Shown piece by piece: positions 24,551 to 38,083 of a stretch of 64,000 nt of DNA (position 1 is its first letter; each line of letters starts with the position of its first letter). The notes under the pieces were generated by a model. That model ran no database searches and was not told the origin of the DNA. It saw nothing but the letters and a program-made list of their open reading frames with translations. A program made the position numbers and the translations under genes. This stretch comes from Siphonodentalium dalli (lineage: Eukaryota; Mollusca; Scaphopoda; Gadilida; Siphonodentaliidae), in assembly GCA_032622095.1 (NCBI GenBank), contig CP136066.1, forward strand, positions 194,114,816 through 194,178,815, written 5' to 3'.

Positions 24551-26124
24551 AATTTGACAAAACACAGAAGATAACCTTGTTCATGATAAGTTACCTATGG
24601 ACGTGGGTTTGTTGTTCCCAAGACAGGACAGTTGGCCCTTGCTAGATATGATATAATTTACCCGGGAGAAGTAGGGAATGATGTTGGGGACAATGTTGCA
24701 GTGTGAGTAATGTTACCCTCAATAATGACCCAATTCAAATGACCAACCGTTGAGGATAAATGTATATTTTTAAAATTATAAATCATCCAGTACCTGTCCG
24801 TGCCAGTTTATGTTCACATATTGGAATACGGAATATACATGTATTAGGACATGTTATGAATTGTATTGAAACGATTAACCTCGTAGGTTAGATGAAGCCA
24901 AGCATTCATTCAATTTCCCTGAAATGTTTTATTTGTCGAACCATTTAGACGTTCCCCTTCATAATGTACTGGATATTAATACATGCATAGGAATATAAGC
25001 AGACTTCAGTTCACAGAACTTAACTTTCACACGAGGAAAGGGGAGTTTGTCCGTTATATCAAACATTTATGTCGCAATGTTTCGCACTGTGTTGCCAAAT
25101 GTTCAGAAATGTACAGAACTACATAAATGTAATTGTACTGTGATAAAATGTACAGGGAGTATGGACTTGCCGGATATTTTAGATAAAGGTATAACAGTCT
25201 GGAACTCACAAAACTAACTTGAAGGCTGGCTTCATATACAATTACAATGTATATCACAATCCTTCAATGCGAACATGCATTATAAATACACTATTAATTA
25301 AACAAAAAATAAATTAAAATGTGTTAAAGTGATGTGAAACGTAAATTGAACCTCACAATTGAGTTCCCTGCGTCATTCTGTGGGAAGAGTGAATAAAATA
25401 ACTCAGATACACGAAATCCCCCATCCTGAAGTCAGTTTGTACACATTATACGGCCATTCGGCTAACTATTAAAATTTCATCAATCGTCCCGATTAATCTC
25501 ACCATAATAACACGAAAAAACAAACCGAATCGTTGTCTTGTGCAGTCACGGAAATACCCGAGCACTTCCGACTCGATTGGGATTGAATCGGGTTTCGTTC
25601 TCACTTCTCAGAAATGGCTTCTAGGGAGGATGACCGTTCGCTGGAATAGCGTCATGCACATCAGAATATTAAAGCGAAAAACAAATTGACATCGTAATTG
25701 GTAGTCAATTCGACAGGGAAGGAATAGAAAGGGAATTGTTGCGTGAAATCACAAACGGAAGAACATTGGCCGAGTTAGTGGCAAAGATTATAATCGAACA
25801 GTGATCGAGAGGTAATAATTCCAAAATGTTACTATTTATAGAAAATTGTAAGCGCATTGACCGAATTTTTACATCAATCTGGCCGCAAGCACAGTACCGT
25901 GCAGAAAGAGTTCGTCTTACTTTTGTAACTCAAAACTGTTTAATTACCATTATACCTGTACAATAGTACAAATAATTGGTATTCAATATGCCAGTACAGA
26001 ACATTTGTTAGCTCATTGGCCATGAAATGTTTTTAATGGCAAATTCTGTTGTCAAGCTTTAGTAAGCACTATTCATTCTGATGGATGATAACTATAATGG
26101 AAAGCCTTTTTCACATGTATTAGC
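24551..26124. other. Intronic, mostly featureless
   Basis: No confident gene. A short open stretch at about 25679-25803 on the plus strand reads QIDIVIGSQFDREG and TLAELVAKIIIEQ and looks codon-like, but it has no known domain and is preceded by stops. It may be a decayed exon. Confidence 0.35.
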
Positions 26125-26751
26125 TAATTGCACTTTAGCGTAAGTGAATTACAATTAAGCGTAATGTATTACACTCAGGTGTAATGCACACATATAAAGC
26201 GTACTTCACTTACGCTTAACCGTATGATGTAGATAAAGCATTACTCCTATGAGTAATAGAATTATGACTAGTGTGCTTAAGCGTAATTGATTAAAGTGTG
26301 CTTAAGCGTAATTGATTTACGCTTAAGCTCACTGGTCATTTATTTTCATTGATAGATTAATTACACTTAATCATAAATGAATTATGCTTAAGCGATTATA
26401 CGAGAAGCCGTTTTCACATTTATTCTGATTCTGCTTAATCGCAAATCATTTACGCTTAAGTGTAAATCATTTGCACTTGAGAGCAAATCATTTATACTTA
26501 AATACAAATCATATGCGCTTTAGCGGAAATAGTATGGGAGGCCCTTTTCACATTTATTATTTATTTGCGCTTAAGCGCAAATATTTGTGCTTAAGCGTAA
26601 ATCATTTGCGCTTAAGCACAAATATGTGTCTATCAATTTATTTGCGCTTAAGCGCAAATACCTAACACTCCATTACATCCCTCTGATGTGAATGATTGAG
26701 TCCATCTCATTATATTAGCATGGGCCCATAGTAATAGCCCCATACAGACTC

Positions 26752-27140
26752 GAAGTTGAAGAAAAAACATATTTCCATATGCATATCAGCATCTCTGTCC
26801 CTGGTGTCCCAAGATTTGGTGCCTCACTCCCAGAGCTCATGTATATTTTATTATCTCCTGCACAGATATATACCATTTCCATAAATAGGGAATTAGGGGT
26901 TACTGGGGTTTGCTTCCCTCATATGGTGTACTCGTTGACTTGAAGTTGGGGGAAAACCCCTATTTTCATAATATCAGCATCCCTGTCCCCAAGAATTTGT
27001 GTCGCCATCCCAGAGATATAGTATATTTTATAAAAGAGACATAACCTACACATATCTATATCATTTCCATGGTCATAAAACAGATCTTGGTGTTTCTGGG
27101 GGATTGTTTCCCTCTTATGGTGGGGCTATATCAACTTTAG
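26752..27140 (+). repeat. Diverged tandem duplication, ~190 bp
   Basis: Two copies, starting near 26752 and 26942, share GAAGTTG, ATCAGCATC.CTGTCCC, CATCCCAGAG, ATATTTTAT, CATTTCC and GTTTCCCTC in order. They form the non-palindromic core of the GCTTAAGC field. Confidence 0.65.
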
Positions 27141-27870
27141 TGATGTGTTTAGGCCTGTGCCATGTAAAATTAATTCAGGGGGGATCAATGCATATTGATT
27201 TTTATTTGCGCTTAAGTGCAAATGATTTGCGCTTAAGCGCAAATATGATCTATTTGCTTAATTGCAAATGATAGAGGTTATTTGCGCTTAAGCGTAAATA
27301 AATAATAAATGTGAAAAGGGCCTCCCATATAATAGATCACATTTATGGCAATTTTATGCTAAAGCGCAAATATATTATTAGACACATATTTTTTGCGCTT
27401 GAGGGCAATTGATTTACACTAATAAATAATATATTTGAAAAGGCTGTCTCCCATGTGATTTCCTCTAAACTCAAATTTACTCTGGCAATAAGACATCAAT
27501 CAAACATCGGTTTCGACTCCCCCATATACTATGAGATGGACTCAATTATTCAGACAGAGGAAATCAGTTGGAGTTAGGTATTTGCTTAAGCATTATTCAT
27601 ATTAATTATGCTTAAGTGTAAATGAGTTCCGCGCTTAAGCGTAAATGAAGTACGCTTAAACGTAATTCATATACACTCTCATTGAACTCCCCTCAAGCTG
27701 AAATGGATGCAACCGCATTACTAATGCCAGTAACCTACATCAGGTTATACCAATATACATGAGGTATATGGGGAGCCAAATTAACATTTAATAAATAATA
27801 GAGCTTAAGCGATATAATTGAGCTTAAGCGATATAATAAGGGAAGATATAACTGCGATTAAGTTCAATAA

Positions 27871-28045
27871 GGAAATATCTAATTGCGCTTAGCACAATAA
27901 GGAATATCTTATTGCACTTAAGCACAAAAAGGAATATCGTATTGCACTTAAGCGCAATAAGGAATCTCTAAGCGCAATAAGGAATCTTCTTATTTCACTT
28001 AAGCGCGATAAGAAATATTCTTATTGCACTTAAGTATAATTAGAG
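27871..28045 (+). repeat. Tandem ~30 bp repeat with CTTAAG core
   Basis: Units start at about 27871, 27902, 27932, 27962 (short), 27982 and 28012. Each is GGAATATCTTATTGCACTTA followed by AGCGCAATAA. Each unit is itself close to palindromic. Ends near a poly-G run (28057-28073). Confidence 0.75.
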
Positions 28046-28235
28046 ATTCCTTGATTGGGGGGGGGGGGGGGGGCTTTAGCTCAATTATTTATTAAATGTT
28101 AATTTGGCTTCCTCCCATAGAGGTGAGATAGCTGATGAACCCAATTACACTTAAGCGTAATTCAAATGTATTACGCTTATCGTAAGTTAATTATGCTTAA
28201 GCATAAATAATTTATGCTTAAGTGCAATTAGCTAC

Positions 28236-31200
28236 TATAAAGTGAATCTGGGATAAGGGGAGTACTCTAAATTGTTCTTTCGACCAGCTGTTTCTACCAA
28301 TTAAAAAAAATTCTCATTTATTTTGAAACTAATGAAAGACAATGGTATATTTTTTTACTAGTAATATTCATTATAAACTTGTACAAATCTGAAAACAAAC
28401 AAAATTATAATATTTAAGAAATTTAGAGTTCCCTCTTTTACAGCAGCAACCACTATGCCAGGAAGACCAATCGATCTAGTTCAGCCCGATTGGGCTATTA
28501 TAAGTTATAGATCGATCGGTGGTTCATGCACTCTCTGCGTTTGAAATATTGCTAATAATTTCCATTTACAGAAGTCAATAATGCCATTGCAGATAACTTC
28601 ATCTTAAATTCGACCAAATGTGTTGACGTTTGATAAGAAGGGCAGGAATTCCCCGATTTGTTTATTTTCAATCGATGAGAAGCATGACGACCTGGATCAG
28701 CTGATCGGTTCGGAGGTGTGCCAATCGTATTTTGCATGCTGTGAATACCCATTCACGCCTAAATTTGCAAACAATCCATATATAACATATACACAGTGTG
28801 TACACTTTGTTAGTTGCCAATTAATTCTCGACATTTCAATTAGAAAACATGAGATATCGATGCAAAAATCAAGACATAATCACATTATCTAGTTTGTGTT
28901 TTGTTGAATCTACTTTCAGTTATCGACATGCCGGCTATTGTTTTTGGCTGTTCGGTCAACCGTGCGTGCCAGCCGATCGTCGTTTTTCGGGCGGTTCCGA
29001 TTTCTTCCGAATATAATTCCATGACCTCCACGCGATGATTCGCGCCGAAAATGTGGTTGTATCTGAGAAGATTTCTTACTCTGACCGCAGTTTTCAACAA
29101 TTTAATACGGGGCGAATACCGCATCAATAATATGCAACCTTGGGGTTTTATTTCTAGTTTTTTTATGACCTTTCTTATGGTATATCGGATACAGTTCTGT
29201 CTGACATGAAATATATACCCACCGGGAGTGAAGCTAATGACTTTAATGAATTGTGGTAGTTTTCATTTTGTCCACACATTTTGCCCCCATGAATGTCCAT
29301 ATGTTCCAGTTCCATGGCTTTACAATCCACTGTATCAGATTTCCTACCAAAGAAATGCTATGATACAATTGGTAATACACACTATCATTGTTATTTTTTA
29401 TATCCTTTACTTCGGGGACGTCAATTGATAAACTGGTTTTCTTAACCACATCACATCAGTTTTCAGTCCGAAACGCAAACAAAGCGAGCGTTGTGTATTT
29501 TTCCCGATTGTTGTCGAACCAATATTTACAATATTTAACATAGTTTCAATATGGTTGAATTTACTAATTATGTTAGTTATGTTAAACTCAGAACGTAAAT
29601 TAATTGAAGCTGCACATAGTGTTTGGAACTCTTATTCTGCAAACTTAAATATTATACACAATCGACCACTTTAGCTGTCTAATAAGCGAAATTTAATGTT
29701 CTTCTAATGACAAAATATTAATTTATTGTTCTTTTGCTAAAGAAAGTCCATTTCGGACAATAATATGTCAAGGTAATATCTAGTATATGTTAACATTTTC
29801 TGAACACAATATGAGATTATATAGATAATTCAAGATAAATTGCATGATAGACAAATTAATGGCACCCGTTTCTTTACTAAATACTCATTGACGACGTTTG
29901 TTGAACTTGTTATCTGAACGTTTCCAACCAATTAATAAATATCTTTCTGCGATTGTATTATCTTTTCACCCGCCTGGCGCTTGCTTACATTTCCCGAACA
30001 CCCCTAAAAATGATCAATAGACCATTACGATATATAGCTTATCATTGAGTGAGAGAATCGATAACTTAATAGTAAATAACGCGATAAAGAGAATTGTCTT
30101 GTGTTCGAGTGATAGTTCAGAAAAGGATTAATGTTTAGAGTTCCTGAGTGACCAACTACTTGTAATTTGTGTGGTCTATTTTTTGGAAATTAACGCATGT
30201 ACCATGTTACCACGTTTCGAGTGCCGAATACCCGCATATACACAACGTACACTATGTAGTGACAAACTTATAACAAATAGTGCATCTAATGAATAACTAT
30301 CAGGGGAATTCTCAACCTTATTTCAGTTTGCGTAGAATTTGATTGCTTTATTTGTTGTTTCCAAAAAGACCACACACAATCTGAATCGTATAAATGTATG
30401 GCTAAATTCGAAAGTAAACTGACGCACACATCAGTTTTGATGATACTTTTTTGGGATCGATCAAATTCATGATAATATTTGTATTACGAGATTAGCTAAC
30501 CACATGCATTCTTTTTGCGGACAAGAATCATTACATACATGTATGTCAGACTAATCATTTAACTTGTTTGGGTCAGCTCACATTTGCCATGAAAATTCAT
30601 GTTATATGAAATGCTGCTTGAAAATATTCCTAAAACGTTTTACAAAAAGTAATTCACGTGACATATAATGACCTAGGTGTAACACAAAAATTATATTTGA
30701 GTTTTCGTAGGGACTGACTGCATATCAACATAACCATTACTAGTAAGAAACAAAAAATGAATGATAGAGGTCTGTGCCCAACAGTTCAACTATTCGGACA
30801 CTCCAACTCGTGTGTCATTTGTGTTACACAAAGGACAACATGATTTAGAGTACTAGTCACTAGAGATGAACAACGTTTTCCCAAAATGATATGGCAATGA
30901 TTCTACCTATGTAGTAATATGACACATTACACAGTATTTCCAGATATGTAAAAAGTCTATTTAATTTTGTCACGTTACAAGACAAAGATGCATTTTATGA
31001 GATATGTTTTTCTTGAAATGCATCATCTATCTGTTTAACACGCATTACATTAGACTTAAGGTGGTCATGGTTGGCAAAATAACAAGTAATCAGCTTGTTT
31101 TGGCAAGTTTTTGTTCTGGGCGGCACTGCATTTGGCGTCCATATAGACTATTTATCTAGGGTTAGTAGTCATATGGTTCACAAGTTATACACAAATGTTA

Positions 31201-32498
31201 AGCATGTACATTAAATATTTCCCCCCTGGCGAATTGGATCAAATCTATTGAGAAAAAGTCTAAAATGTGGCCTCAAGTCCAATTTGAAATTTTTGCCCTC
31301 GGTGAACCACTTTGCGTAGAATAGCTCAAGAGATTAATTGGCTTCAGATAACATTGACTGATTAAACAAAGGCACACACTAAGCTGACTGGAGACTGACA
31401 GAGTGTTGTTTGGTGTGAGAATCATTTTTTAGTATTGAATGGGCTTCATTACCAGTCAACAGACAATGTATCTCTATTTATGACATGGACATGTGTATGT
31501 GGAATTCGATTCGATACAACTAAAGTACAATCAGCTGACACATATACAACAGAGAACATGACATAAACGTTTTCTAAAAGTCTTCTCTGAAATGTGGCAG
31601 CAAGTAGATATTGAGGCTGCTTAGTGTGGCATAATCGTTTTGAAGATTTACAATTTATAGTGAACACACATATATATATGGTATCGATCTTAAATAGGGC
31701 TTGTGTTGTTTGATAAAATATGCCCATATGTTATTTTAATTCTGAGGGTGACTATATTGTCTCATTTTAATATCAATAACATGTCAAAATAAAATACCAA
31801 TGTCTTCGTAGATTCAACTCAAATTAAGAAACCCTTACTACTGGAACAATTTCGTCAGTCTGATAGACATGACATTTAATTGTATTGTTCAGCCATATAG
31901 ATCATGTAACCATGATTGGATTATTCTTAATAAAGTTATCAGTTTCTATGAACGGAAAAATACCATGCGACATATATAATGCATATACAATGTAATATAT
32001 GTATATAATAATATACATATAAAGTTCCAGGACCCCTTAGCACCTAGATGACATTCGGGTTGAAAAGGAAATTAAATAAATATCAGACGACATATATCTA
32101 AACAAAATTGAATAATAGAGGCCTGTCCTATTAGCTGAAAGAACGTTAGATCCAAAAACCAATCTGAATCCATTTGATATTTGACATCTCAATTTTATAA
32201 ATTTGAAATTTAGACTCTGACTTTCAAGAGACCAGGACCATCTTGTAAGGACAATATGTCTGACCATTTTGGAGAGAAAAACATGATCGGCAGTAAATTA
32301 AAAACAATAAAATGTATATCCCCCAAGTCTGCAATATTGACTGGGCAACCCGCTGTGCAGTCTGAATCCCGCGTAGGATACTATCAGATTACGGCATAGC
32401 CATACTGTTTTAATACATCCGGAACTCGGCCGACGAAAGGGGGTGTATATGTAGTTATTAAGAAAATACCCACCCGACGATCTTCGCTTTTTTCACAA
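28236..32498. other. Intronic, non-coding
   Basis: 4.2 kb with no recognisable exon. Open stretches at 28620-28890 and 28885-29127 are less AT-rich but carry no convincing motif. A short palindrome lies at about 28467-28522 (GATCGATC words). Confidence 0.4.
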
Positions 32499-32528
32499 TC
32501 ATTCTCGTGTATATATTATAGACTTTAC

Positions 32529-32843
32529 CTTCTGTGAGAAGACCGACGATGATTCCTCAGCAAGCTGTCCGCACTTGGCAAAGGCCGCCTCGCGTCCGAA
32601 TTTCTCACAGTTGGAACCATCTTGGTCATAGTTAACAGCTATACACTGACTGTCCGCCGTGCATTCTCGTGCACATTTTATCACATTTGAAGTGTCTGTA
32701 GTTTGGAATGGCGTACCTGAATCAAATCTGCGTCCTTCGCAATTTCTCATATGCATCATGGAACTGTCGCAGAAATAGGCACCGAGAATGATTACAATGT
32801 AAGTGTTAAACAAAACGTCAAGTTTAACATCCATGATGTTCAT
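32529..32843 (-). CDS. Signal peptide + PAN/apple exon, first exon of PAN-EGF-FReD protein
   Basis: Encodes the N terminus of a secreted protein. The ATG at 32843 follows an in-frame TAA 21 bp upstream. Residues about 8-24 (LDVLFNTYIVIILGAYF) form a hydrophobic signal peptide. From residue 35 the chain has PAN/apple features: NCEGRRFDSGTPF, then VIKCARECTADSQCIAVNYD with the C-x3-C-x5-C core, then SNCEKFG and a late Cys (AKCGQ). After codon 105 (Lys) the donor GTAAAG follows, in phase 0. PAN domains bind proteins or carbohydrates; fusion to a FReD suggests a recognition molecule (inference). Extra exons between this and the EGF exon cannot be excluded. Confidence 0.8.
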
Positions 32844-33139
32844 CGGGAGAAGCAGAATGCTTTATCGGCGATCGTTTGTCGTACTGGTCGAATCGTTGCA
32901 GAAGTGATTCGCCGTCCCCGTGTACACTCTATTATCATGATAACCTGAACCAATGAAAATGTTTCTCTTCAGCGGCTTTGTTTGCAAGAGACCATGAGTG
33001 TTGGCTATTCGATACAAATCAGAGGCGTGGCAATTCTTGCAGATAAATTTGATTGATTGGGGGGGGGGGGGGGTAACGTCGTTTTAGCAACAAAGGCATA
33101 TCACGACGAGAAGAAACAGATTATCAAAATCGAGTGAAG

Positions 33140-33760
33140 CAACTGTGAATAGAAATGACAGAGGCACAATGTGTAATTCAAATAAGTATGCCTTTTACAG
33201 AATTATAAAACACGACTTCACCAAAGAGAAATTCCTCTTTCGTGAAAAACGACACCGTCCAAATACTTCTGAAATTTCGTACCCGCAACCACCACTTACC
33301 AGTCGAATCTGGTTCATGGATTAACTCAGATTATTCCGATAGACTATGTACTCTATGCGGTACAAATATAGGGGACGAATTCCACGTAATATTGCAATGC
33401 CCGTGTTTAAAAGACCTGCGAGTCAAATACATACACAAATATTATTATTGTCGACCAAATACCATCAAATTAAGTGAACTTTTTAACTGTAAACGACATA
33501 AAACCTTGAAAAACCTATCTCTTTTCATTAGACGGGTTCTGATTTTATTCAAAAACTCCTGAGGCATACTATATACGTAATACATTAAAATCCGACATTT
33601 GCACAACCATGGGCTGTTCTCAATCAACTGTATTATTATAATATGTGTAATTTTCAACGCGCACCACTTTTGTAATTTGCACAGAAATTATATGCACTGT
33701 ATTCCACCGAGCTCTATTGTGTCATATTTGACGATTTCAGTAAATAAATAATTGAATTAG
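33140..33760 (+). mobile_element. LINE 3' fragment C
   Basis: Begins with NKYAFYRIIKHDFTKEKFL, shifts frame near 33235, and continues VQILLKFRTRNHHLP, LCTLCGTNIGDEFHVILQC to a stop at 33560. CxxC...DEFH...C is the C-terminal zinc-knuckle-like motif of CR1/L2-type LINE ORF2. A 3' untranslated tail ends near CAGTAAATAAATAATTGAAT. It is 5'-truncated and frameshifted. A poly-G run (33059-33073) lies just upstream. Confidence 0.8.
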
Positions 33761-36599
33761 ACTAAAATAAAATAAATATACAAATAAAAACACCCAAAAT
33801 CAGAGCGTGAGTGCTCGATTGGGACAACCATTAAGAAACTGACCAAACTGTGCAAACCCATATAAAACACATAGCAATACTGTTTTGAAAACAGCAGACA
33901 GAAAACCTACATGTGCAGATAAAATTGAAAGTTATAAACGCAATGACAGACATACAGTACGTTTGACAAGATATGGGCTCTAGCCTGTATGGTGCAGCCT
34001 CATAGAGGCATGCAGTGTCCAGTAAATTCATTTGAATTGTGGAATTTGTGTGAAGCCAAACCTACTAGTCCGTGGGCCAATTCTCATAAAGCTTCTAGTT
34101 TAGAAGTTGGCTGCACCCCCCTCCAACAAAGGTTTTTATATATCAAATTAAAGGTCATTATATGACGCATCCGATTTTGCTTGTTGCCCGCTTCAGAGTG
34201 TGTCCCAAAATAGACTTTTTCAGGGAAGAAAACTCCTACCCCTCAATAAAATAAAAATTTCATCGAGTACAAGTGTCAGCGTATAAAAATATGACTGCGG
34301 TTATAAAGTGAATAAGACATTGTTTATATTAATTACAGATCACCATGAAACAACATGAGATACAACACTGGACCAATGTATAAGTTAGTTCGAAAAAATT
34401 GCGATAAATATTTTGGAATTGCGAAAAATCACTTGAATTTTGAAAAATAGTGTCACATACAATTGGCTATAACTTGTGAAACACTTGGGCTATTGGCGCG
34501 CAACATATCTCAAAAATTGGCCCGAAGACCTAGCAAAACCATTTGGATGATGGACTGATAATTATATTTCTGTGAAAATGCGCTGTGGGCATAAACTTAA
34601 CCCCACCCCCTAAAATATAATTTTCTCAGAAAAATGAATTGCATAGTTTACACTTAGAATGCCGCATGCAAAGGATGCTTTATGGGCATAAAATTGAAAG
34701 GTGTAGAGATTGATGAAGGGGAATTATAAACAACCTTGTCTGAACATGTTTTAAGATGAACATTTTGGGAAAAATGGTGAATTTGTTTATTTTTTACTAA
34801 TTTCTCAAAATTTTACATTGTTATTAAATTTTGACATTTTGACAGAGGTATGGAAAAGTCACCGAGTATACTGGTCCAGAAAATGTAAATTCATAAAACC
34901 TCACATGATCACTTTTTTATCAACTATTTCATATATTTTCAATTTTTATTTGAATTTTTGTACAAAGCCGATTATATATATATTTCAACTGGTCACATAT
35001 GGCTAGCAAATGTTGATGAGTGAGACTTACGTTTTACTGGGAGGTTTTTTTTCTTATTTTGTGACACCGGACACAATTGACGATATATACAGCATCGGAC
35101 TCTTCATATTTGATAATTGTGTTAAGATGGCATCCAAACGGCCACCAACATCGAAAATTTTCAAATTTACAGACACAAATTAAACTGGGTTCGTCATATG
35201 GGGATAAGGGAGTTGTTCATTAAGAAATTCATTCACTGGTGCTCCTCAACAAACTAAAGAACTGTTATATATTGTACCAACTCATTTATTGTGATGAATA
35301 ATTGATTGACGAAAAGGCCCAATCCAATAAATCTGCTCATCCTAAGTAGCCAGTTAAGTCAAAATTGGCACAACTTCGGTTATTCCATGCAGATATCCTC
35401 ACATTTCATATACCAGTACATCCTGACATGTCGGCGGTCAAATAACAACTCGCATGAATCATTGTAGCCAATTGCATATCGCAATAGTTCTATAACTGCA
35501 TTTGGATAGGGATGAAGTGTCATCAATGCGTTGGTGACGCGTAGGGCTTCCGGCTCCCTCACGCAACGACCATGCGATGGCCCTCAATGAAAACCAAACC
35601 CATATAATCCCATATATCTCATGCACGGTAACTATGCTTTATATACCAGTACTTCTGTTGCGGGGTCATTTTAGCCAGATCTATTTTCAACCTTGAGGGA
35701 GACAAGCAGAACTCCCATGGCTTGATTATATATTAGCGCTGGGAGATCGACCGGGCCACTGGGGCGATCCGATACACTGCATGTCAAAAGGTGCAGTACT
35801 TCAGAATTTTAGGAAAATATTTGACTCTGTTTAGCTGTTATGTTTCTGCCCAGCTTGTGGGCATATATTCTTGGTCAACTGAAATAATTTTGGTTTGTTA
35901 ACAATCCGAAGATTATAATAGTAGCATGGTGTTGATCTATGCTATGAACCCGACGGGCATGACAGGGACAATGAGAGTGGACTGGCCGATCATGAATATG
36001 CCTGAACCTTGCTTCATCATTGGTTATAGATTCGTTTTTATGCATGTGCATCTGGGTGCTGACTGTTCCCTCTCTGTATAGAGGGTAACATTATTTACAT
36101 GAAACTCAAACGGGCATATAGGTAAAGGGACATACTTTAGCGACACCTCATGTCACTCTGCCTAGTGTTATCATACACCATAACATGTATCTCGTCCACT
36201 ATATATAGGGCTATGGTTATATATGCCACACACCCAAATTGCATAAGGTTATAAGGACATGGCATTCTAGAATGGGTTGAGTTATTGTGTCAAGTAATTG
36301 CCTGCTAGTTTGCACGAAAAAAGTATTGCTTAAGAAGTCTGTATTTTTGTTATTCTTGTTTAACAGCAGAACATTTATCGCATTCGTGGACTTGAAAATA
36401 TTATCAAAATCATCAAATTTCTTCATTTCAGGGGAAACCATTTCCTGCTGAGTGTACTGCTTACAAAAATTTAAAATACTTACATTCTTCCCTGAAATTC
36501 CCTTTGTTGTCATGAGTGGGTGTCTAACAACTCAATTGTTAATTAACCCTTTCAGTGCCAAGTCTGATTTTTGTATCAAGGGTTAATCTACACAAGGCT
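33761..36599. other. Non-coding stretch
   Basis: No exon or repeat unit was recognised in 2.8 kb. A minus-strand open stretch at 35380-35562 has no known motif. Confidence 0.4.
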
Positions 36600-38035
36600 C
36601 GATCTGTATCGAATAAACCTTAATTCAGCTATAACTGAGACTCCTGAGTCATTTCCAGCTACAGGATGATTCTCTTACCCACCAACGTCCATAAAAGAAG
36701 TCCAGAATCCAAAGATATATGCATATGCATATATTCTATGATGGGGGCCTTTAAAATTTGAACCCCACGTTGGACCCTGTATTGAAAAAACCTAAGTCAG
36801 TTATACCTGAGTAATTTCCAGATACAGGACGGTTCGCTTACATACCAATGTCCATAATATATACTCAGAATCCGAAGATATATGCACTTGTATATTTTTT
36901 AATGATAGGCCCTTAATATTCTGAACCCCAAATTGGACCCTGTATCGAAAAAACCTAAGTCAACTATACCTGAGTAATTTCCAGATACAGGACGGTTCAC
37001 TTACATCCCAACGTCCATAACACATACTCAGAATCCGAAGTTATATGCACTTGTATAATTTTAATGATGGTCCCTTAATATTTTGAACCACAAATTGGAC
37101 CGTGTATCAAAAAAACCTAAGTCAGCTATATCTGAGTCATTTCCAGATACAGTACGGTTCACTTACATTCCAACGTCCATAATACATACTCTGAATCCGA
37201 AGATAAATGCACTTGTATATTTTTAATGATGGGCCCTTAATATTTTGAACCCCAAATTGGACCCTCTATTGAAAAAACCTAAGTCAACTATACATGAGTA
37301 ATTTCCAGACACATACAGTTCACTTACATCCCAATGTCCATAATATATACTCAGAATCCGAAGTTATATGCACTTGTATATTTTTAATGATGGGCCCCTA
37401 ATGTTTTGAACCCCAAATTGGACCCTGTATCGAAAAAACCAATGTCAGCTATAACTGAGTCATTTCCAGATACAGGACATTTCACTTATATCCCAACGTC
37501 CATAATACATACTCTGGATCCGAAGATATGTGCACTTGTATATTTTTAATGATGGGCCCTTAATATGTTGAACACCAAATTGGACCCTCTATTGAAAAAA
37601 CCTAAGTCAACTATACATGAGTAATTTCCAGACACAGTACAGTTCACTTACACCCAATGTCCATAATATATACTCAGAATCCGAAGTTATATGCACTTGT
37701 ATATTTTTAATGATGGGCCCCTAATATTTTGAACCCCAAATTGGACGATGTATCAAACAAACATATGTCAGCTATATCTGAGTCATTTCCAGATACAGGA
37801 CGGTTCACTTACATCCCAACTCCATAATACATACTCAGAATCCGAAGATATATGCAGTTGTATATTTTTAATGATGGGCCCCTAATATTTTGAACCCCAA
37901 ATTGGACCCTGTATCGAAAAAACCTAAGTCAGCTATACCTGAGTCATTTCCAGATACAGTACGGTTCACTTACATCTCAATGTTCATAATACATACTCTG
38001 AATCCCAAGATATATGCACTTCTACATTTTAAATG
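36600..38035 (+). repeat. Satellite array, ~162 bp unit, nearly nine units
   Basis: The junction block GATGGGCCCTTAATATTTTG-AACCCCAAATTGGACCCTG recurs near 36739, 36904, 37066, 37228, 37390, 37552, 37715 and 37876. Each unit also has AAAAAACCTAAGTCA, GAGTCATTTCCAGATACAGG and CATAATACATACTCAGAATC. The units at about 37250-37400 and 37575-37725 share private changes (ACATGAGTAATTTCCAGACA), so part of the array repeats as a dimer of about 325 bp. It is unrelated to the 160 bp array at 9.8 kb. Confidence 0.9.
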
Positions 38036-38083
38036 TAGGTGCTAATTGTAAGTCTCCCATTAATTTGATATTAATGTTTGCAG

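Larger units (their letters stand above)
26125..28235. repeat. GCTTAAGC palindrome field
   Basis: At least 24 CTTAAG sites occur in about 2.1 kb. Most sit in palindromes such as ATTTGCGCTTAAGCGCAAAT and AATTACGCTTAAGCGTAATT. Longer nested inverted pairs exist: 26527-26600 with 27277-27336 (GGAGGCCCTTTTCACATTTA), 26641-26720 with 27517-27595 (ATTGAGTCCATCTCAT), and 27770-27815 with 28060-28115 (CCAAATTAACATTTAATAAA). No reading frame explains it. It lies in the first intron of the minus-strand gene. Confidence 0.85.

Noticed and set aside
27871-28045. CRISPR-like array of ~30 bp units
   Set aside because: Units are contiguous with no unique spacers, imperfect, palindromic, and lie in an animal genome.
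28929-29030. THAP-like start (MPAIVFGCSVNRACQP...VVFRAVP) after a CAG acceptor
   Set aside because: The first zinc-binding Cys and the downstream W and C/H residues are absent and the frame stops soon; the similarity is too short.
35380-35562. Minus-strand 60-residue frame (LMTLHPYPNAVIELLRYAIG)
   Set aside because: No family recognised and no convincing acceptor; it could be chance.
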